DNA of 11,227 nt from Bacteroidales bacterium (GTDB taxonomy: Bacteria > Bacteroidota > Bacteroidia > Bacteroidales > VadinHA17), in the NCBI GenBank assembly GCA_016936695.1, contig JAFGXK010000115.1:1-11227 (forward strand), read 5' to 3'. The first letter of the stretch is position 1. Every line of letters begins with the position of its first letter. Of the stretch, positions 6,996-11,227 are shown one piece after another. The notes under the pieces are model-generated. The model saw only the letters and a list, made by a program, of their open reading frames with translations, ran no database searches and had not been told where the DNA came from. A program made the position numbers and the translations under genes.

Positions 6996-7994
6996 CTATA
7001 GAAAATAATATACCGTCTGGGCGGTAGCTGCAAGCAGGAACAATAATGTCAATATAATCCCGGGGACTCTCTTAGCCCTTGAAAAAACGAAATAGTGTGT
7101 AAGAAAATAACAGGGAGGAATAATCAGCAACCAATGCATCTCACCTGATACAGACCCTGAAAATATTGTGATGCCCAAAGCAATAAAAAAAGTCCAGAAA
7201 AGCAGTATTAAGGTCTTCCTCGATTTTATTTTCTTCATGTTAAGCGCCGGCAAAAGCTGAGCTACAGCAATAAGTATCATTATCGCGGCGATAATAATAA
7301 TCGCCAGTTTCACCCCGGTTACATGAAAACTGATCTCCTTCCCAAAAAGATTCCACGAAACGGCTGAAAGCTGTTCCGGCATATTCTCTCCAGAAACATA
7401 CATAATTCCATACACGATAAATAGCGGGGTGGCAATTCCCAGAACTGAAATGATGATTTCTTTCAGGCTGACCGTTCTGAGAATGACAATACCCGCAAGA
7501 AGGAGGATTCCCATCCATATAAGGGGTGCATAGAAGAGGCTGCCTGTGCCGATCAGTATACCTGCGTCGAAAAAAGAGAATGCCGTACCATACACCTTGT
7601 ACGACTCAACTATACTCCTGATTCCAAGTATGAGGAAAACTGCGGCCGGAAGAACCGGATTGAGCAGCTGAAATTCGGGAAAAATGGCAGTCAGCAGTGC
7701 ATAAACGATCGCGGGTAGGAAAGTCCGCTCGCTGATAAAGAAGGCGCTGGTATTGAAATTTACAAGCAGATAGGAGACAAGCAGGGTAAGAAAGAATGCA
7801 GTAGTGACACTGAAAAGGGCGCTGACATCAGTCACCGACAACAGTATCCTGAAAAGAGGCATTGGCATTTCATTATATCCCAAAGCGGAAGGAACCCTTG
7901 GATGCAAAAATGCTCCGAGCCATGTCAGGAAAAAAATGACTACGATAAGCATCAGCACATCGGGCCCTGTCTGCCTGAATTTTCTTAAAAACAT
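6996..7994 (-). CDS. DUF6427-like multi-pass membrane protein
   Basis: This 332-residue, very hydrophobic inner-membrane protein has roughly ten membrane segments, at about 11-30, 57-78, 92-104, 113-126, 140-172, 178-199, 228-249, 261-279, 287-304 and 311-330. The N-terminal layout (positively charged start, first segment, then a proline-rich loop and PLFRILLS) and the overall length fit the uncharacterised DUF6427 family of Bacteroidota. No catalytic motif or soluble domain is visible. It is last in the minus-strand cluster, starting 6 bases after the purD stop, so it is almost certainly translated from the purD transcript. Its own stop is one base from the stop of the convergent secreted-protein gene. 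Function is unknown; the family assignment is by recognition of pattern and could be wrong. Confidence 0.75.
   Translation of the reverse strand: MFLRKFRQTGPDVLMLIVVIFFLTWLGAFLHPRVPSALGYNEMPMPLFRILLSVTDVSALFSVTTAFFLTLLVSYLLVNFNTSAFFISERTFLPAIVYALLTAIFPEFQLLNPVLPAAVFLILGIRSIVESYKVYGTAFSFFDAGILIGTGSLFYAPLIWMGILLLAGIVILRTVSLKEIIISVLGIATPLFIVYGIMYVSGENMPEQLSAVSWNLFGKEISFHVTGVKLAIIIIAAIMILIAVAQLLPALNMKKIKSRKTLILLFWTFFIALGITIFSGSVSGEMHWLLIIPPCYFLTHYFVFSRAKRVPGIILTLLFLLAATAQTVYYFL
6999..7026 (-). terminator. Weak possible terminator at the end of the minus-strand cluster
   Basis: Read on the minus strand, TACCG (7026-7022) and CGGTA (7015-7011) form a 5-bp stem with a 6-base loop, followed by a T-rich stretch (TATTATTTTC) just before the stop codon. 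It lies within the 3' end of the coding sequence and the stem is short, so the call is weak. No better terminator exists between the two convergent genes. Confidence 0.22.
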
Positions 7995-8000
7995 ATAATG

Positions 8001-9269
8001 TCAGATGTCAAATCCGATATCTTTTCTGTAGTACATGTTCCTGAACGAAATTGATCCGGCTTTCCTGTAAGAAGCTTCCAGGGCTTCCTTCATCGATCCG
8101 CCGCGGCAGCTGACTGCAAGCACCCGCCCACCTGAAGTAAGCACCCTGCCGTCGAGAATTTTGGTCCCAGAGTGAAAGATCATGCAATCATCCCTGACCT
8201 CAATCCCTGTTATCTCAATCCCTTTTTCATAAGGCCCCGGGTAACCGCCCGATGCAAGCATTACAGTCGTCACATAATTATCTTCGATCTCCAGCGGTCT
8301 CCTGTCGAGATCACCCTTTGCCACGCCTTCGAAAAGCTCATAGAGATCCGATTTGATTCTGGGTATCACAACTTCGGCCTCCGGATCGCCCAGCCGTGCA
8401 TTGTATTCGATAACGTATGGCTCGCCGCCGACATTCATAAGTCCGAAGAAAATAAATCCCTTGTAATCAATGCCTTCATCCCTCAGCCCTCTGACAGTCG
8501 GAATGATGATCCTGTTTTTTACCTTCTCCATGAAATCCTTACCTGCAAAAGGAACAGGCGACACTGCACCCATGCCTCCCGTGTTCAGCCCCGTATCTCC
8601 CTCCCCTATTCTCTTGTAATCCTTTGCTTCGGGAAGAAGCTTCCACGACCGGCCATCAGTTACAATAAATACCGATAATTCAATGCCCTTCAGAAATTGT
8701 TCAATTACCACTTTTTCGCCTGCATCACCGAATTTTCCGCTTATCACGGCATTCACCTCCTCTACGGCTTCATCGAAATTGCTGCAGATAATCACTCCCT
8801 TGCCAGCCGCAAGCCCATCGGCCTTAATGACATAAGGCGGATTAAGGGTAAGAAGAAAATCTCCCGCTTCGCTGGCATTTGTCCTGTCGAAAGTTTTGTA
8901 AGCAGCTGTGGGAATATGATGCCTGACAAGAAAGGCTTTTGCAAAATCCTTGCTCCCCTCAAGGCGTGCTGCCGATTTCACCGGACCGATCACAGGGACA
9001 TCAACCAGTAGTTCGTCGTGAAGGAAATAGTCATGGATTCCTGCCACAAGCGGGGCTTCAGGGCCTACGACCACCATCCCTATCTCGTGCGCTATGACAG
9101 CTGTTTTCACGGCCTCCTTATCCTCCGGATCAATCCTGAGATTTGTCCCGATCGCATGGGTGCCGGCATTACCCGGTGCAATGAAAATCCTGCTGACCTT
9201 CCTGCTTTGGGCAAGCTTCCAGGCAATGGCATGTTCCCTGCCCCCTGATCCCAGAATTAGTATGTTCAT
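8001..9269 (-). CDS. purD: Phosphoribosylamine--glycine ligase (GAR synthetase)
   Basis: PurD joins 5-phosphoribosylamine and glycine using ATP to give GAR, the second step of de novo purine synthesis, in the cytosol. The 422 residues match the usual bacterial PurD length. The N-terminal domain opens with MNILILGSGGREHA and VVGPEAPLVAG (68-77). The ATP-grasp part shows GSKDFAK (105-111), PYVIKADGLAAGKGVII (145-161), VVIEQFLKGIELSVF (187-201) and DTGLNTGGMGAVSP (225-238). The family signature YNARLGDPEAE lies at 289-299, where many homologues have RFGDPETQ. The C-terminal domain is complete (SGGRVLAVSCRG, 379-390). The ATG places the glycine-rich loop correctly. A candidate promoter lies just upstream in the 65-base gap after the deacetylase gene, and the membrane-protein gene follows 6 bases downstream. 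PurD synthesis may therefore be both part of a longer transcript and separately initiated. Confidence 0.97.
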   Translation of the reverse strand: MNILILGSGGREHAIAWKLAQSRKVSRIFIAPGNAGTHAIGTNLRIDPEDKEAVKTAVIAHEIGMVVVGPEAPLVAGIHDYFLHDELLVDVPVIGPVKSAARLEGSKDFAKAFLVRHHIPTAAYKTFDRTNASEAGDFLLTLNPPYVIKADGLAAGKGVIICSNFDEAVEEVNAVISGKFGDAGEKVVIEQFLKGIELSVFIVTDGRSWKLLPEAKDYKRIGEGDTGLNTGGMGAVSPVPFAGKDFMEKVKNRIIIPTVRGLRDEGIDYKGFIFFGLMNVGGEPYVIEYNARLGDPEAEVVIPRIKSDLYELFEGVAKGDLDRRPLEIEDNYVTTVMLASGGYPGPYEKGIEITGIEVRDDCMIFHSGTKILDGRVLTSGGRVLAVSCRGGSMKEALEASYRKAGSISFRNMYYRKDIGFDI

Positions 9270-9291
9270 CTGACAAGAATTAAAGGCTGTT

Positions 9292-9322
9292 CAAAAGTAG
9301 TATTTCGTCACAATAAATAAAA
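9292..9322 (-). promoter_or_regulatory. Candidate promoter for purD
   Basis: On the minus strand TACTTTTG (9299-9292) matches TAnnTTTG exactly, with TTTT (9322-9319) 19 bases upstream in place of TTTG. It ends 22 bases before the purD ATG. The gap is 65 bases, while the other two gaps in this cluster are 6 bases. Confidence 0.45.
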
Positions 9323-9323
9323 T

Positions 9324-9345
9324 CAGACAGGTATCTAATTGTCTG
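9324..9345 (-). terminator. Weak stem-loop at the end of the deacetylase gene
   Basis: CAGACA (9324-9329) and TGTCTG (9340-9345) pair as a 6-bp stem with a 10-base loop that contains the deacetylase stop codon. On the minus strand it is followed by ATTTTATTTATT. It could attenuate transcription before purD, but the stem is weak and the T-run interrupted. Confidence 0.25.
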
Positions 9346-9952
9346 AAAAGAGACCGGTGGTGAAATTATACCCTTCCGACCGGGCATAACTGATGAACTC
9401 ATCGAGAAAGGAGAGAACGGAGGATGATGCCGTGTCGTGCAAGACGATTACCGATCCCGGCCTTATCTTTATCTTCAGTATCTCAAGTACCCTGTCCCCG
9501 CCAAGCCTGCTGTCAAAATCATATGGCATGAGGTCCCAGAATACTATTCTGTAACTGCCGGACAGCTCCCTGTACTGCCGCGGCCTGATCCTTCCCCAGG
9601 GCGGGCGGAGCAGTGTGCCTGAAGTGAATGAGACTGCTGCGTCAAAATTCCTGAGATAAACCTGGGTATTGGTCTTCCAGCCGTCGAGGTGGCGGTACCC
9701 GTGGTTACCAACCAAATGACCTTCTGATTTTATCCTGGTTACAAGCCCGTGATTTATTTCAGCTGCACTTCCGCAACAGAAAAAGATGGCTTTAACGTTA
9801 CGCGCGGAGAGGATATCAAGTACTGCCGGAGTGGTTTCAGGATCGGGCCCGTCGTCAAAGGTGAGACATAACAGCCTTTCATCCGTCCTGATCCGGAAGA
9901 TTGCTCCGGGCAGGAACAGCCTGATAAAAAACAAAGGTCTGAACAGCCTCAT
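9335..9952 (-). CDS. Polysaccharide deacetylase family protein (NodB domain, CE4)
   Basis: This is a carbohydrate esterase family 4 enzyme, which removes N-acetyl (or other acyl) groups from a glycan in a metal-dependent reaction. All five NodB motifs are present in 205 residues: TFDDGPD (31-37; D33 base, D34 metal ligand), HGYRH (84-88; H84 and H88 metal ligands), RPPWG (116-120), FWDLMPYDFD (138-147) and LHD (171-173; H172 acid). The active site looks complete, so it is probably active; the substrate is unknown. The short hydrophobic N-terminus (RPLFFIRLFLPGAIF, 5-19) could be a membrane anchor or simply the usual N-terminal strand of this compact group; there is no clear cleavage site. It starts 6 bases after the stop of the DUF2723 gene, so the two are surely cotranscribed. 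Together they suggest work on an envelope glycan. Confidence 0.92.
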   Translation of the reverse strand: MRLFRPLFFIRLFLPGAIFRIRTDERLLCLTFDDGPDPETTPAVLDILSARNVKAIFFCCGSAAEINHGLVTRIKSEGHLVGNHGYRHLDGWKTNTQVYLRNFDAAVSFTSGTLLRPPWGRIRPRQYRELSGSYRIVFWDLMPYDFDSRLGGDRVLEILKIKIRPGSVIVLHDTASSSVLSFLDEFISYARSEGYNFTTGLFSDN

Positions 9953-9958
9953 CGGATG

Positions 9959-11227
9959 TTATCTTCCCGAATACAATACACTATAATACCTGTTAATATC
10001 TGATGTCATTGAATTCTCAAGCTCCTCCATCTTCAGATCGATGGCCATGTTGTTTATATCGAGAAGAGCCTGCATGTTGATACCTATCGGATAATCCATT
10101 CCAAATTGTTTCGAAGGATATACCTCCACTGCATAGTCGAGATATTCCTTTGCATATCTCAACACATCTTCAATGATCCAGTTCCCTTCTTCGGCCTGGC
10201 CGGCCCTATAAAACACTTCTGCTATGGCAATTGTAAAATAGTCGTAAGGGAGCTTTTCTGCCGGTACAATTTCGAGACCTCTCCTGACAGCCTCGATTGC
10301 CCTGGTGGTATCTCCGGCAGCCAGCAGGGCCTTTCCGAGGTTGCCGAATATCCGTCTGTAATTGCTGAACATCCGTTTGTTGGTCTCATCGAGATAAACC
10401 GAAGGATCACCGGCATTGCCCCACTTGTAAAGGTTCATCATGTTGTCGTACATGACCATCGGGTCGACCATGCCGAATTCACCTTCCTCTGACTTATCGG
10501 TGGCAATGGGAACAACCCGGTATGTAATTCCCTCCTGGACGAAATACCTGTCGAGACCCTTGTACTGACTCGACGGAACAGTTGTGGAGATATAGATGGG
10601 CCTCTCCCATTTCGATGTGGCAATAAGATCCATCATGGCAAGGTCGCCCTTGAAAGCGTAATCATCAGTGTACTCCCATATCATGGGCGACACTATCCTG
10701 TTGGCAAAATAATTCTTGACAGTGCCGTTTGAAACAACCTTTGCGGAATCAACCGCGATGGCAAACTTTTTCGCCGGCAGATAATTCATATAGTCGCCCC
10801 TGCCGCTTATGTCTATCTTGTACTTCCTGTCCTCCTGGCCTGCAAACGCCACTGCCTGCTCAAGATCAACAGGCTTGTCTATCCTGTCGCTTACAGCAAG
10901 CTGATCCCTCACTCCGTCAAGATATTTCTCGCGGGGAAGTGTCATCGGCATCGGGGCAGACTCAAACGATTTCTGACGCATCATATCGATATACCATCCC
11001 GCCTGAAAATAACTGAGGTTGGCAACACGTACATCCGGCCGCACCTGCTCTACATCCTGGACATACCATACCGGGAAGGAGTCGTTATCGCCGTAGGTAA
11101 AGAGAATACTGTTGGGTGCGCACGACAGCAGATAGTTGGCACCAATGTCACGGGCGGTATAACGGCCCGAACGGTTGTGGTCGTCCCAGTTCTGAACAGC
11201 CATCAGAAGGGGTACCGAACAGAACAG
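9959..11227 (-). CDS. DUF2723/TMEM260-like protein, C-terminal part (5' end outside window)
   Basis: This is the C-terminal 422 residues of a larger protein. The frame stays open to the window edge (LFCSVPLL precedes the internal Met at 11201-11203), so the start lies beyond 11227. The segment NWDDHNRSGRYTARD, then SCAPNSILFTYGDNDSFPVWY and RPDVRVANLSYFQAGWY, is the characteristic soluble part that follows the membrane domain in the DUF2723 (PF11028) family, whose animal relative TMEM260 is a protein O-mannosyltransferase. Bacteroidota members are usually around 1000 residues with an N-terminal multi-pass glycosyltransferase domain, here missing only because of the window. Near the C-terminus, two helical hairpins around FGNLGKALLAAGDTTRAIEAV and AIAEVFYRAGQAEEGNWII look like TPR repeats. 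Glycosyltransferase activity is inferred from the family. It is followed after 6 bases by the deacetylase gene. Confidence 0.9.
   Translation of the reverse strand: MFCSVPLLMAVQNWDDHNRSGRYTARDIGANYLLSCAPNSILFTYGDNDSFPVWYVQDVEQVRPDVRVANLSYFQAGWYIDMMRQKSFESAPMPMTLPREKYLDGVRDQLAVSDRIDKPVDLEQAVAFAGQEDRKYKIDISGRGDYMNYLPAKKFAIAVDSAKVVSNGTVKNYFANRIVSPMIWEYTDDYAFKGDLAMMDLIATSKWERPIYISTTVPSSQYKGLDRYFVQEGITYRVVPIATDKSEEGEFGMVDPMVMYDNMMNLYKWGNAGDPSVYLDETNKRMFSNYRRIFGNLGKALLAAGDTTRAIEAVRRGLEIVPAEKLPYDYFTIAIAEVFYRAGQAEEGNWIIEDVLRYAKEYLDYAVEVYPSKQFGMDYPIGINMQALLDINNMAIDLKMEELENSMTSDINRYYSVLYSGR

Noticed and set aside
8172..8678. 168-residue plus-strand open frame opposite purD
   Set aside because: It is antisense to conserved PurD coding sequence, including the GDPEAE signature region, and shows no family features.
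1..11227. tRNA, rRNA, CRISPR array, riboswitch or defence system
   Set aside because: I saw no cloverleaf-like tRNA sequence, no regularly spaced repeats, no known riboswitch core before purD, and no nuclease, toxin or defence genes.

Overview
The window looks like a chromosomal segment from a member of the Bacteroidota, probably Bacteroidales-like. Several signs point this way. Starts lack clear Shine-Dalgarno sequences. Three upstream regions carry candidate promoters close to the Bacteroidota TAnnTTTG -7 box. The protein families are also typical of the phylum: DUF2723/TMEM260-like, DUF6427-like, and a TerB/FHA-like ABCG transporter. This assignment is inferred from sequence only.

Layout: (1) 1-1213 is a complete IS630-family insertion sequence with 33-bp imperfect terminal inverted repeats, bounded on both sides by CTAG. 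Its transposase is split into two frames, joined by an A8 run and a downstream stem-loop that look like a programmed -1 frameshift signal. (2) 1214-1420 is non-coding; a minus-strand ATG lies 5 bp from the IS edge. (3) A plus-strand cluster follows: a flippase-like integral membrane protein (1421-2503), a 1022-residue fused ABC transporter (2521-5589), a lipoprotein of unknown function (5646-6551) and a small secreted protein (6557-6994). (4) A minus-strand cluster, transcribed from the right edge, converges on it with one base between stop codons: a DUF2723/TMEM260-like protein cut by the window end (9959-11227), a NodB-type polysaccharide deacetylase (9335-9952), purD (8001-9269) and a DUF6427-like membrane protein (6996-7994).

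The plus-strand cluster is the least understood part. It combines a lipid-flippase-like protein, an ABCG half-transporter with an N-terminal TerB-like region, an FHA-like region, two cysteine pairs and a very large periplasmic loop, and then two exported proteins. The natural inference is a cell-envelope system, perhaps moving or sensing a lipid or polysaccharide, but no substrate can be read from the sequence. The minus-strand cluster mixes purine biosynthesis (PurD) with envelope-glycan functions, with 6-bp spacers at two of its three junctions and a 65-bp gap with a candidate promoter before purD.
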